A stretch of DNA of 64,000 nt from Streptomyces sp. ISL-66 (lineage in GTDB: Bacteria; Actinomycetota; Actinomycetes; Streptomycetales; Streptomycetaceae), in contig NZ_JAGGOW010000048.1 of assembly GCF_018614135.1 (NCBI RefSeq), positions 1 to 64,000 of the forward strand. The letters run 5' to 3'. Both the position numbers and the translations under genes were made by a program. The notes under the pieces are model-generated. The model did no database searches. It had not been told where the DNA came from and worked only from the letters and a program-made list of their open reading frames with translations. This document shows, one piece after another, positions 22,663 through 31,321 of this stretch (position 1 is the first letter of the stretch; every line of letters begins with the position of its first letter).

Positions 22663-24309
22663 TCACGAACCCGCGCCCGAACCCCCGTACACGGCCCTCA
22701 CGTTGTCCTGCGCCGGATGCGTCCGTCCCGCCGGGCCGGCCGCGAAGACGCGCAACAGGTTCTCCGTCACCTTGGTGGTCAGGGCGCCCGAGCGCGCGTC
22801 CAGGCCGTGGTTCGATCCGCTGCGGCCGTCGCCCGTCGCGTCGAGGGCCTCCACCCAGCGCATGGTTCCGGTGGCGAAGACGCCCGCGCCGCTCGGCACG
22901 GTGTAGTACGCGGTGTCCTGGTGGCTGGGGCGGCCCTCGCAGACCACGGGGGAATGGGCCAGGATCTCGATCGGGCGCGGGGTCGGGAAGCCGGTGTTGA
23001 CCCGGTCGTATTCCACACCCACCAGGTGTGCGAAGCGGTCACCCGCCTTGGCGCCGGTGCCCTCGAAGAGCCAGTGGCCCGGGTGGGTGACGACGTACGG
23101 GGCGTCCACCGGGTAGCCGTCGTAGATCACGCCGAGCAGGGAGCTCTCCGGGTCGGCGGCGGGCGGGGAGCGGAAGTCGACGGTGGCCGGGTGGCCGCGT
23201 TTGAAGCCGGGGTCCTGCTCGTAGGAGGACTTGTAGCAGACGAGCGTGCGGTCCGGTCCGAGGTCGGAGGCCTCCAGCCTGATCCGGCGGTAGCAGCAGT
23301 TCGCGCCGAGGACCGCGATGTTGGTGCCGGCGTCCCGGGCGGCCGTGACGTGCGCGCGCTGCTCCGGCGACCAGTACTCGTCGTGCCCGAGGGAGAGCAC
23401 CGCCGCCGCGCCTTCGAGCAGCCGCTTCTCCCGGGCCACGTCCGTGGTCGTGGTGTACGCCAGGGGTATCCCGAGCCGCTCTGCGAGCGCGAGCAGCGGT
23501 GCCTCGTAGACGAGGAAGAGGCCCGCGCCGTCGTCGTACTCGTACGGCCGGTCGAAGGACACCGCCAGCGAGCGCGAGGCGTACCCACCGGCGGGGCCGT
23601 CGTAACTGCCGTAGCCGCCCCACCGGTTGTACGCCTGCCAGGTGGCTACCGCGTTGACGACGACGGTACGTCCGGTCGTGGCGGCGGACCGCACGGTGAC
23701 GGGGACGAACCGCTGGCCCTCCCCGCCCTGGGCGTCGAGCCGCAGCAGATAGCAGCCCTCGGGCCAGTCCTTGGTCTCGACGGTGGCGCTACGGGCCCAC
23801 CGGGTGCGGACCGTCCGCGTCGCCGGATCCACGGTGTGGTCGGGCTGGCGCACCCCGGGCAGGGCTTCGGAGCGCCAGACCAGGCGGGCGCGGGCGCCGC
23901 CGTACCAGCCCATGCGGTAGGCGGAGACGGTGAAGCGGGGCGCGGTGGTGGAGACGTGCAGGCCGAAGGATTCGCCGGGCAGGACGCTGACCTTGTCGGC
24001 GAAGCCCTCGATGGCCCGCGCCGGTCCGGCCTTGGTCACCTGCCAGTCGGCGTGTCCCGGCCGGGCGTTCTCGGCCTTGACGTCGAAGCGGTGCGGCCCG
24101 TCCTTCTCCGGCTTCTCCGGCGAGCCGGTCGGCTTCGGGCTTTCGCCCGGCCCCGCTCCGTCCGCCTTCGCGGTGTCCCGGCTGCCGCAGCCGGCTACGG
24201 CAGCCAGCCCGGCGGCGGTGGCCGCCGCCCCCGTCGCCAGGGCGAGGAACCGCCGCCTGCCCGCGCCTTCGCCGTCCCCGGTTATGTGCTCCTGATCCAT
24301 GGAGGGCAC
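22663..24309 (-). CDS. Tat-exported N,N-dimethylformamidase beta-subunit-like protein
   Basis: About 548 residues. The start is a Tat signal with twin arginine (AGRRRFLALATGAAATAAGL) and a GCGS lipobox-like end, then a Pro/Lys linker. An Ig-like domain (FTVSAYRMGWYGGARARLVW) is followed by a large domain with YNRWGGYGSYDG, VLSLGHDEYWSPEQRAHV and GANCCYRRIRLE, the features of the DMF_beta-like family. Close members hydrolyse amides, but most Streptomyces copies are uncharacterised, and no amidase catalytic residue can be named with certainty. The GTG start at 24309 has GGGGTGA upstream; ATG 24300 is possible. It is downstream of, and same strand as, the PL8 lyase gene. Confidence 0.75.
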   Translation of the reverse strand: MPSMDQEHITGDGEGAGRRRFLALATGAAATAAGLAAVAGCGSRDTAKADGAGPGESPKPTGSPEKPEKDGPHRFDVKAENARPGHADWQVTKAGPARAIEGFADKVSVLPGESFGLHVSTTAPRFTVSAYRMGWYGGARARLVWRSEALPGVRQPDHTVDPATRTVRTRWARSATVETKDWPEGCYLLRLDAQGGEGQRFVPVTVRSAATTGRTVVVNAVATWQAYNRWGGYGSYDGPAGGYASRSLAVSFDRPYEYDDGAGLFLVYEAPLLALAERLGIPLAYTTTTDVAREKRLLEGAAAVLSLGHDEYWSPEQRAHVTAARDAGTNIAVLGANCCYRRIRLEASDLGPDRTLVCYKSSYEQDPGFKRGHPATVDFRSPPAADPESSLLGVIYDGYPVDAPYVVTHPGHWLFEGTGAKAGDRFAHLVGVEYDRVNTGFPTPRPIEILAHSPVVCEGRPSHQDTAYYTVPSGAGVFATGTMRWVEALDATGDGRSGSNHGLDARSGALTTKVTENLLRVFAAGPAGRTHPAQDNVRAVYGGSGAGS

Positions 24310-24361
24310 GCTATGTCACCCCATGCCCTCTGCTTCTGCCGCCCCGCACGAGGCACCTGGA

Positions 24362-26755
24362 TCACGCCAGCCGCACCACCACCTCCTGGGAGGCTCCGGC
24401 CGCCGCGGTCAGACTGCCGAGGCCGAGCTGGAGCCGTGCCCCGGTGGACGCCGAGACCACGCTCGCCGCCTGGGACAGCACCTGGCTGACGGGCCTGTCC
24501 CACGCGAGGGTCAGCGATGTCAGCGTGCGGGTCGGGTCCGAGACGCAGAGCACCGCCGTGCCGTCTCCGCGCTCCCGCACCGTCACCGAACAGGGCGCAC
24601 TCGCCTGCAGTGCGCCGACCGTCCCGGACTGCCAGAAGTTGACCCCGGTGAAGGCGAGGGAGCCGACCGTCACACCCTGCGCGGCCGTATTGTTGGCGAT
24701 CACCGCGAGCCATCCCGCGGTGGCCGCCCGCGCCGAGGTCTGGGCGGCCGTGGCTCCCGGCATCACCTGGTAGACGTAGTTCCCGGCCGTCGGATCCGTT
24801 CCGTGGTCGTACCAGAGGGTCAGGTAGCGCCGGGTCAGGGCTGTGGTGGAAGCACTCCGGTTGATGTCGCTCCACCTGCCGGTACGCGCTTCCCGCAGCG
24901 CCCTGAACGTCCCCGAGCCCGACATGACATACCCGCCGAAGCCCGCCAGATGGGCCCAGCCGGGACCGGGGAAGGACGCGCTCCAGCCCAGCGTGCCCGG
25001 CTGGAGCGTGCCGCCGACGGTCAGCGCGTGGGTGCCGGCCGCGCCCAGATTCCGGTTGTCGATGACCGAGTCCACGGCCGTGCCGTCCGCGGCACTGATC
25101 CCGGCGCCCAGGCAGACCACCGTGTCATCGAGGAAGAACCAGGACTTCCGCGCCGTGAGCGTGCTCCCCAGCCCCTTCAGGTGCTGGCCCACCGAGGCGA
25201 ACTCCCCGTCGGTCGTGCCGCCCACCCACGTCACGTCCGGCCGCGAGGCCCCCCAGTCACCTCCCGCCCCGTCGGCGAGCAGCTTGCGCGAGGCCGTGGT
25301 CCCGGGCAGCCGGTACGGATTGACCGTGGGCCAGAAGGCGTCCGAGTACTGGCCGTTCCCGGAGGCGGAACCCCACCAGCAGAGCATTCCGCTGCCGGTG
25401 TGCCAGCCCCGCAGGTTCTCACCGTTGCCCGTTTCGTAGTGCGTGATCCGCTTCGAAGCCATGGACAGCGAGGCCGCCCAGCCCGGCCGCCGGTGCACCG
25501 CCCGGTCCATGGACGGGAACAGCCGGTGCACCACCGGCTCGGGCTCCGCCGTGACCGAGGTGTCCGCCGTCACCGCGGAGAGCCGGGCCAGGGCGGACAG
25601 GCTCTGCGTGGTGTCCGCCAGCGGGGGACTGAAGTAGTCCCGCGCGGCCCAGCCCTTCACCAACTTTCGCCAGCGGGTCCGCTCGGCGCTGCTCGCGCCC
25701 TCGGCGAGCAGCAGGATCGCGGCGAGTACGGCGTGCCCGCGCGTGTGGTCGTCCATCTGCACCTGCAAGGGGTCGGCCACCTGAACGCCCCGGCTCGGGG
25801 CGCGTCCCGACACCGCGTCCATCACGAGGCCGTTGAAGAGGAACGGTGCCCACGCGTGCTCGACCGCGTCGAAGACGACCTGCGAGCCGGGATCGGTCAC
25901 CTCCCACGTCGTCCCCTTCAACAGGCCGAACAGCATGCCCAGTCCGCCGAGCATGACGGACCCGTACGAACCGGTGTAGGCGACGTAGGAATGCTGGATG
26001 AAGGAGCCGTCCCGGTAGAGCCCGTCACCGTTCGTGACGTACGGGAAGACCGGCGAGAGGGCGTCCCGGGCCAGGGCGATCTTCGCGTTGTCCCCGCCGA
26101 CCACCCCGCGCAGCGCCAGCACGCGGCACAGGTCCACCCGGTTCGCTCCGGTGCTGGTCCCGGTGTAAGCGGCGACGGCGGAATCCGGCACGAAGTGGTC
26201 CACGGCGGCGCAGTAGTCGGCGAGCCGGGCGGCCGGTAGCTGGCCGTACAACAGGACACAGACGTCGAGCAGCGCCTGGGGAGCGCCGATCTGCCAGCAC
26301 CACCAGTTTCCGTACCGCGCCTGGGTGGCGTTGTAGGCCTGGGCGTGCATGTGGTCCAGCCCGGTCAGCAGGGCCGTACGCAGCCCGGAGTCACCGGTGA
26401 GCCCGGTACCGGGCCGGACGTAGGCCTCCGCCATGCCCCTCAACCGGTAGTAGCTCTGCGCCATCCACTCGGGATCGGTGGTGAAGACCTGGTCGGGCCA
26501 GAGCGAACCGGTGGCCGGAGCCATCGAGGACTGCCACTGGCCGGCCTGCGTGCCCAGCTTCGCCAGCCGGGTACGGAACGGCTCCGCGGTGGCGGAGAAC
26601 CCCGTACCCAGGACGAGGCCTTGCCACACCGTGCGCATGGCGTCGTGAACCGAGGTGACCGTCCCGGCGACCGCCTGGAAGGCCGGTGTTCCGATGAGCA
26701 CCACACTTCCGCCCACCGCCGTGAGGAAGGCGCGGCGGCTCCACACATCTGTCAT
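24362..26755 (-). CDS. Secreted polysaccharide lyase family 8 (hyaluronate/chondroitin/xanthan lyase-like)
   Basis: A 797-residue Tat-type exported enzyme (SRRAFLTAVGGSVVLIG near the start). The N-terminal alpha/alpha toroid carries the PL8 active-site segments YGNWWCWQIGAPQALLDV (Asn, Trp) and DGSFIQHSYVAYTGSYG (His, Tyr). The C-terminal beta domains include DDTVVCLGAGI and LTRRYLTLWYDHG. It should cleave uronic-acid-containing polysaccharides by beta-elimination. The start at 26755 has AAAGGAGA 8 nt upstream. It lies 124 bp after the sugar operon read from 30021, with a degenerate GAAACGCTTCC site between, so partial co-regulation by the LacI protein is possible. Confidence 0.9.
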   Translation of the reverse strand: MTDVWSRRAFLTAVGGSVVLIGTPAFQAVAGTVTSVHDAMRTVWQGLVLGTGFSATAEPFRTRLAKLGTQAGQWQSSMAPATGSLWPDQVFTTDPEWMAQSYYRLRGMAEAYVRPGTGLTGDSGLRTALLTGLDHMHAQAYNATQARYGNWWCWQIGAPQALLDVCVLLYGQLPAARLADYCAAVDHFVPDSAVAAYTGTSTGANRVDLCRVLALRGVVGGDNAKIALARDALSPVFPYVTNGDGLYRDGSFIQHSYVAYTGSYGSVMLGGLGMLFGLLKGTTWEVTDPGSQVVFDAVEHAWAPFLFNGLVMDAVSGRAPSRGVQVADPLQVQMDDHTRGHAVLAAILLLAEGASSAERTRWRKLVKGWAARDYFSPPLADTTQSLSALARLSAVTADTSVTAEPEPVVHRLFPSMDRAVHRRPGWAASLSMASKRITHYETGNGENLRGWHTGSGMLCWWGSASGNGQYSDAFWPTVNPYRLPGTTASRKLLADGAGGDWGASRPDVTWVGGTTDGEFASVGQHLKGLGSTLTARKSWFFLDDTVVCLGAGISAADGTAVDSVIDNRNLGAAGTHALTVGGTLQPGTLGWSASFPGPGWAHLAGFGGYVMSGSGTFRALREARTGRWSDINRSASTTALTRRYLTLWYDHGTDPTAGNYVYQVMPGATAAQTSARAATAGWLAVIANNTAAQGVTVGSLAFTGVNFWQSGTVGALQASAPCSVTVRERGDGTAVLCVSDPTRTLTSLTLAWDRPVSQVLSQAASVVSASTGARLQLGLGSLTAAAGASQEVVVRLA

Positions 26756-26879
26756 CACAGTCTCCTTTGACTGAAACGCTTCCGGTCCCCGTGCTCCTCG
26801 TACTCCCCGTGCCCCCTCGTCCCCTTGCGATTTCCTGCGCCCGCCCCTCACACCCCGGTCGACCGCCGCGCCCGCCACC

Positions 26880-27719
26880 TCATGCGACGTGCTCGCGGTA
26901 GCGGTCGATCACCTCCCCCAGTACCTCTTCGCCGTCCCGGGCCCAGAGCCCCGGATTGAAGATCTCCACTTCCACCGGCCCCCGGTACCCGGCGGCGTCG
27001 GTCAGCTCCCGGAAGGCCCGCAGGTCGATCGAGCCGTCACCCAGCTGCCCCCGGCCGAGCAGTACGCCCTCGGGCAGCGGAGTCACCCAGTCGGCGACCT
27101 GGACGGACACGATCCGTCCCGCCTCGCCCGCCCGCATCACCTCGGCGGGGACGCGCTCGTCCCACCACAGGTGGTACGAGTCGACGACCACCCCCACCTG
27201 TGAGGCCGGGAACGGCTCGGCGATGTCCAGGGCCTGACCGAGGGTGGAGACCACGCAGCGGTCGGCCGCGTACATCGGGTGCAGCGGCTCGATCCCCAGG
27301 CGCACCCCGTGCGCGGCGGCGTAAGGGGCGAGCTCGCCCAGGATGTCGACGATGCGCAGCCGGGCCCCTGCCAGATCCCGGTCCCCTTCCGGCAGACCGC
27401 CCGAGACCAGGACCAGTGCGTCGGCCCCCAGCGCGGCGGCTTCCTCCACGGCCCGGCGGTTGTCCTCCAGGGCGGCCGCGCGCCCCACCGGATCGGCGGC
27501 GGTGAAGAAGCCGCCCCGGCACAGCGAGCTGACCCGCAGCCCGGCCCCGGCGATCAGCTTCGCGGTCTCCCGCACCCCGAACCGCCGCACCGGATCGCGC
27601 CACAGACCGACCGCGCCGACCCCGGCCGCCGTGCATCCGGCGACCAGCTCGGGCATCGACCACTGGCGGACCGTCTCCTGGTTCAGGCTGAACCGGGCGA
27701 GTGCCGACGCCCGGCTCAC
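26880..27719 (-). CDS. Sugar phosphate isomerase/epimerase-type TIM barrel
   Basis: A 279-residue xylose-isomerase-like (AP_endonuc_2) barrel. Readable strands: ELVAGCTAAGVGAVGLWRDP, LGADALVLVSGGLPEGD, VRLGIEPLHPMYAADRC (Glu metal ligand), VGVVVDSYHLWWDE (Asp, His) and YRGPVEVEIFNPGLWAR (Glu). All four metal ligands appear intact. The GTG start overlaps the DUF993 stop by 4 bp. Families like this isomerise or epimerise keto sugars, or cleave 3-keto-glycosides together with Gfo/Idh dehydrogenases. It is the third gene of the LacI-controlled operon. Confidence 0.85.
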   Translation of the reverse strand: MSRASALARFSLNQETVRQWSMPELVAGCTAAGVGAVGLWRDPVRRFGVRETAKLIAGAGLRVSSLCRGGFFTAADPVGRAAALEDNRRAVEEAAALGADALVLVSGGLPEGDRDLAGARLRIVDILGELAPYAAAHGVRLGIEPLHPMYAADRCVVSTLGQALDIAEPFPASQVGVVVDSYHLWWDERVPAEVMRAGEAGRIVSVQVADWVTPLPEGVLLGRGQLGDGSIDLRAFRELTDAAGYRGPVEVEIFNPGLWARDGEEVLGEVIDRYREHVA

Positions 27720-28873
27720 GATGCCACCCCGTGCAGGGCGAACAGCTGCCGCATCCGGGCCTCGGCGAGCTCCGGGTCGGGGAAAAGGCCGAGGTCGTCG
27801 GCCAGTTCGTAGGCGGTCGCCAGATGGGGGAGCGACCGGGCCGAGTGCAGCCCGCCCACCATCGCGAAGTGCTCCTGGTATCCCGCCAGCCAGGCCAGCA
27901 GGACGACGCCCGTCTTGTAGTACCGGGTGGGTGGCGCGAACAGGTGCCGCGACAGTGCCACCGTGGGATCGAGCAGCTCCCGGAAGCCCGCCGGGTCGTC
28001 CCGGTCGAGGGCGATCGCGGCCCGCGCCGCGATCGGGGCGATCGGATCGAAGATCCCCAGGAGGGCGTCGCTGGACCGCTCCCCGTCCCCGGCGATCAGC
28101 TCCGGATAGTGGTAGTCGTCGCCCGTGTAGCAGCGCACGCCCGCCGGCAGCCGGCGCCGGATGTCCACCTCGCGCCCCGCGTCGAGCAGCGAGACCTTGA
28201 TCCCGTCGACCTTCTCCGGACATTCCGCGATGATCTTCAGGAAGACGTCCGTGGCCTCGTCCAGATCCCCGTGACCCCAGTACCCCTCCAGCGCCGGATC
28301 GAACATCGGCCCTAGCCAGTGGAGCACCACCGGCCGGGCGCTCTGGCGCAGCAGGGTGCCGTAGACCTCGAGGTAGTCCTCCGGACCGCGCGCCGCCGCG
28401 GCCAGGGCCCGCGAGGCCATCAGCACGGCCCCCGCCCCGCACGCCTCGACGTGCGCCAGCTGCTCCTCGTACGCCGAGGTGATGACGGCCAGGGAGTGGA
28501 CGGTGTCCGGGGCCAGCTGGTCGGTGCCCGCGCCGCAGACGATCCGGCCGCCCACCGATCCCGCATCGGCGGCCGACCGGCGGATCAGCTCCGCGGCGGC
28601 CGGCCAGTCCAGGCCCATCCCGCGCTGCGCCGTGTCCATGGCCTCGGCGACCCCGAGGCCTTGAGACCACAGCCGGTGCCGGAAGGCCAGTGTGGTCTCC
28701 CAGTCGATCACCGGCTCCGAGTCGGCGGAGGCGGCGAGCGGATCGGCGACCACGTGCGCGGCCGAGTAGAAGGTGCGGCTGTGGGCGGCACCACAGCTCA
28801 GCGGCGCCAGCGGAGCGGTGAGCGGGGTGTGCCGGCGGAACGCGCCGTCCACCGACGGAAGCAGGATGCTCAC
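27716..28873 (-). CDS. DUF993 family protein (dihydrodipicolinate-synthase-like)
   Basis: A 385-residue protein, GTG start overlapping the upstream stop by 4 bp. The sequence follows the DUF993 pattern: VIDWETTLAFRHRLWSQGLG, GGRIVCGAGTDQL, AYEEQLAHVEACGAGAVLM, VDGIKVSLLDAGRE (Lys at the Schiff-base position of DHDPS-like barrels) and VRCYTGDDYHYPELI. An aldolase or lyase role on a keto sugar acid is plausible by fold, but no member I know of is characterised. It sits between a Gfo/Idh/MocA dehydrogenase and an isomerase gene, an arrangement that recurs in actinobacterial sugar operons. Confidence 0.85.
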   Translation of the reverse strand: MSILLPSVDGAFRRHTPLTAPLAPLSCGAAHSRTFYSAAHVVADPLAASADSEPVIDWETTLAFRHRLWSQGLGVAEAMDTAQRGMGLDWPAAAELIRRSAADAGSVGGRIVCGAGTDQLAPDTVHSLAVITSAYEEQLAHVEACGAGAVLMASRALAAAARGPEDYLEVYGTLLRQSARPVVLHWLGPMFDPALEGYWGHGDLDEATDVFLKIIAECPEKVDGIKVSLLDAGREVDIRRRLPAGVRCYTGDDYHYPELIAGDGERSSDALLGIFDPIAPIAARAAIALDRDDPAGFRELLDPTVALSRHLFAPPTRYYKTGVVLLAWLAGYQEHFAMVGGLHSARSLPHLATAYELADDLGLFPDPELAEARMRQLFALHGVAS

Positions 28874-30021
28874 AGCGCCACCTCCGGCACCGCGAGCCGG
28901 CGGCCCTCCGCCGAGGAGCGCAGTCCGAGATCGGCCAGCTGTACCCCGCGGGCCCCCGCCAGCAAGTCCCACTGCCAGGGCTCGTCCAGGACGACGTGGC
29001 GCAGGAACAGCTCCCACTGGGCCTTGAAGCCGTTGTCGGCGGGACTGTTGTCCGGAACCTCCTGCCACTGGTCGCGGAACCGCTCGGTCAGCGGCAGGTC
29101 GGGATTCCACACCGGCTTCGGCGTGGCCGCGCGGTGCTGGATCCGGCAGCCGCGCAGCCCGGCGACCGCCGAGCCGTGCGTCCCGTCGACCTGGAACTCC
29201 ACCAGTTCGTCACGGTTGACCCGGACCGCCCAGGAGGAGTTGATCTGCGCGACCGCGCCGCCCTCCAGCTCGAAGATCCCGTACGCCGCGTCGTCCGCCG
29301 TGGCCTCGTACGGCTTGCCGTCCTCGTCCCAGCGGCGGCCGATGTGGGTGCGCGTCAGCGCCTGCACGGTGCGGACCCGGCCGAACAGCTCGTGCAGCAG
29401 GTACTCCCAGTGCGGGAACATGTCGGCGACGATGCCGCCGCCGTCCTGCGTCCGGTAGTTCCACGAGGGCCGCTGGGCGGCCTGCCAGTCGCCCTCGAAC
29501 ACCCAGTAGCCGAACTCTCCGCGTACGGAGAGGATCTCGCCGAAGAAGCCGCCGTCGATGAGTCTCTTGAGCTTCAGCAGCCCCGGCAGGAACAGCTTGT
29601 CCTGCACCACCCCGTGCTTGATCCCGGCGGCCTCCGCCAGCCGGGCCAGCTCCAGCGAGGACTCGAAGCTCGAGGCGGTCGGCTTCTCGCAGTACACGTG
29701 CTTGCCGGCCGCCACGGCCTGCCGCACGGCCGCCTCGCGGGCGCTGGTCACCTGTGCGTCGAAGTAGATCTCGACCTCGGGATCGGCCAGCACGGCCGTC
29801 AGGTCCGTGCTGACGTGCTCCAGTCCGTGCCGCTCGGCGATGGCTCGCAGGGCCGCCTCGCGGCGCCCGACCAGCACCGGCTCCGGCCACAGCACCGTGC
29901 CGTCGCCGAGATCGAGCCCGCCCTGCTCGCGCAGTGCGAGTAGGGAGCGGACCAGGTGCTGGCGGTAACCCATCCGCCCGGTGACGCCGTTCATGGCGAT
30001 CTTGATCGTCCTGCGCTTCAC
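28870..30021 (-). CDS. Gfo/Idh/MocA family NAD(P)-dependent sugar dehydrogenase
   Basis: A 383-residue dehydrogenase. The N-terminal Rossmann part reads IKIAMNGVTGRMGYRQHLVR, with VYCEKPTASSFESS giving the family EKP motif. The C-terminal domain has WNYRTQDGGGIVADMFPHW with the catalytic Asp/His pattern. GTG start at 30021 with GGAGGGG 7 nt upstream. The N-terminal GVTGRMG is unusual among Gfo/Idh enzymes, which normally have GxGxxG. It is the first gene of the operon and faces the LacI gene across two operators. It probably oxidises a sugar or glycoside, likely at C3 by family analogy. Confidence 0.88.
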   Translation of the reverse strand: MKRRTIKIAMNGVTGRMGYRQHLVRSLLALREQGGLDLGDGTVLWPEPVLVGRREAALRAIAERHGLEHVSTDLTAVLADPEVEIYFDAQVTSAREAAVRQAVAAGKHVYCEKPTASSFESSLELARLAEAAGIKHGVVQDKLFLPGLLKLKRLIDGGFFGEILSVRGEFGYWVFEGDWQAAQRPSWNYRTQDGGGIVADMFPHWEYLLHELFGRVRTVQALTRTHIGRRWDEDGKPYEATADDAAYGIFELEGGAVAQINSSWAVRVNRDELVEFQVDGTHGSAVAGLRGCRIQHRAATPKPVWNPDLPLTERFRDQWQEVPDNSPADNGFKAQWELFLRHVVLDEPWQWDLLAGARGVQLADLGLRSSAEGRRLAVPEVAL

Positions 30022-30076
30022 GGAGTCCCCTCCTTCACTTCGTGTGCGGTTGTTCGATACGGGGAAAGCCGCAATA

Positions 30077-30088
30077 GAAAGCGCTTTC
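30077..30088. promoter_or_regulatory. LacI-family operator, site 1
   Basis: GAAAGCGCTTTC, a perfect 12-bp palindrome flanked by ATA and ACT, lies 56-67 nt before the dehydrogenase start. The CG-centred palindrome is typical of LacI-family operators. It is identical to site 2. Confidence 0.85.
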
Positions 30089-30144
30089 ACTCCGTTCAGG
30101 CTAGGGCCGCGCAACGCCGCCGTGCAAGACTCTTACGGGTGATA

Positions 30145-30156
30145 GAAAGCGCTTTC
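30145..30156. promoter_or_regulatory. LacI-family operator, site 2
   Basis: A second GAAAGCGCTTTC, 68 bp from site 1 centre to centre and preceded by the same ATA. It is nearer the LacI gene start (about 85 nt before it), which fits autoregulation plus control of the divergent operon, possibly by a short DNA loop. Confidence 0.85.
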
Positions 30157-30238
30157 TCGATCGGGGAGGATGGAGATCCACACACGGGATGAGACGATGA
30201 CCCGGGACGGATGGGAAGAGATCGGGAGGAGGGGTCCG

Positions 30239-31321
30239 ATGGCGGTGACACTCGCCGAAGTCGCGGCACAGGCGGGCGTATCACCCGCGACGGTCTCGCG
30301 CGTGCTGAACGGCGGTTACCCGGTGGCCGGCGCCACCAGGACCCGCGTGGAGCAGGCCGTCGAAGACCTCGGCTACATCGCCAACGGCCCCGCGCGGGCC
30401 CTGGCCGCCGCCACCTCTGACCTCGTGGGCGTCCTCGTCCACGACGTCGCCGACAGCTTCTTCGGCATCCTCGCCGGTTCCTTCCAGAGCGCCCTCGCCC
30501 CCGGCGGCCAAGGCGACGCCCGCCGCCTGGCCGTCGTCTGCAACACCGAAGGGGATCCGGCCGCCGAGCTCGCCTACCTCGCCCTCCTGGAGGGCCAGCG
30601 GGCCGGCGGGGTGGTCCTGACCGGCGGCGCCGTCGAGGAACCGGAGCACACCCGGGCACTCGCCGCCCGCCTCGCGCGGATAGCCGCCAGCGGCGCACCC
30701 GTGGTCCTGTGCGGACGCCCCCCGCTGCCCATGCCCGCCGGACTCCCCGTCGCCACCGTCATGTTCGACGACCGTGGCGGCGCCTTCCGGCTCACCGAGC
30801 ACCTGCTGGCCCTCGGTCACCGCCACATCGCCTACGTCGCCGGCCCGCCGAAACTGAGCACCACCCGGGAGCGGCTCGCAGGCCACCACGACGCCCTGCG
30901 CCAGCACGATCCTGGACTGCCCGGGCGCTGCGCGGACCTCACGGTGCACGCCGGATTCGAGCGCTCCGCCGGCTATGACGCCACCCGCGAACTGCTCCGC
31001 CGCGGAGCCCCCTTCACGGCCGTCGCCGCGGCCAACGACACCGTCGCCACCGGCGTGGCCGCCGCCCTGCGCGAAGCGGGCCTGCGGATACCCGAGGACG
31101 TCTCCGTCGCCGGCTTCGACGACCTGCCCGTCTGCCTGGACACCGCGCCCGCCCTCACCACCGTCCGGTTGCCGCTGCGCGAGGCGGGCTCGCTCGCGGC
31201 CCAACTGGTCACCGGCCGCCGAGCGCTGCCCCCCGGCGGCATCACCACACTGCCCGCCGAGCTGATGGTGCGCGCCTCCACCGCCGCGCCGCCCGCCGCC
31301 CGCCGAGGGAGCCGTCCTTGA
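30239..31321 (+). CDS. LacI family transcriptional regulator
   Basis: A 360-residue repressor. The ATG at 30239 has GGAGGAGGGG 5 nt upstream; an earlier in-frame start would add a tail not found in the family. The helix-turn-helix is VTLAEVAAQAGVSPATVSRV (residues 3-22) with the hinge helix NGPARALAAATSDLVGVLV. The sensor domain has DDRGGAFRLTEHLLALGHRH and VSVAGFDDLPVCLDTAPALT. It likely binds the two GAAAGCGCTTTC sites in the divergent promoter. The TGA overlaps the TTG start of the next isomerase gene, so the two are co-translated. Confidence 0.93.
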   Translation: MAVTLAEVAAQAGVSPATVSRVLNGGYPVAGATRTRVEQAVEDLGYIANGPARALAAATSDLVGVLVHDVADSFFGILAGSFQSALAPGGQGDARRLAVVCNTEGDPAAELAYLALLEGQRAGGVVLTGGAVEEPEHTRALAARLARIAASGAPVVLCGRPPLPMPAGLPVATVMFDDRGGAFRLTEHLLALGHRHIAYVAGPPKLSTTRERLAGHHDALRQHDPGLPGRCADLTVHAGFERSAGYDATRELLRRGAPFTAVAAANDTVATGVAAALREAGLRIPEDVSVAGFDDLPVCLDTAPALTTVRLPLREAGSLAAQLVTGRRALPPGGITTLPAELMVRASTAAPPAARRGSRP

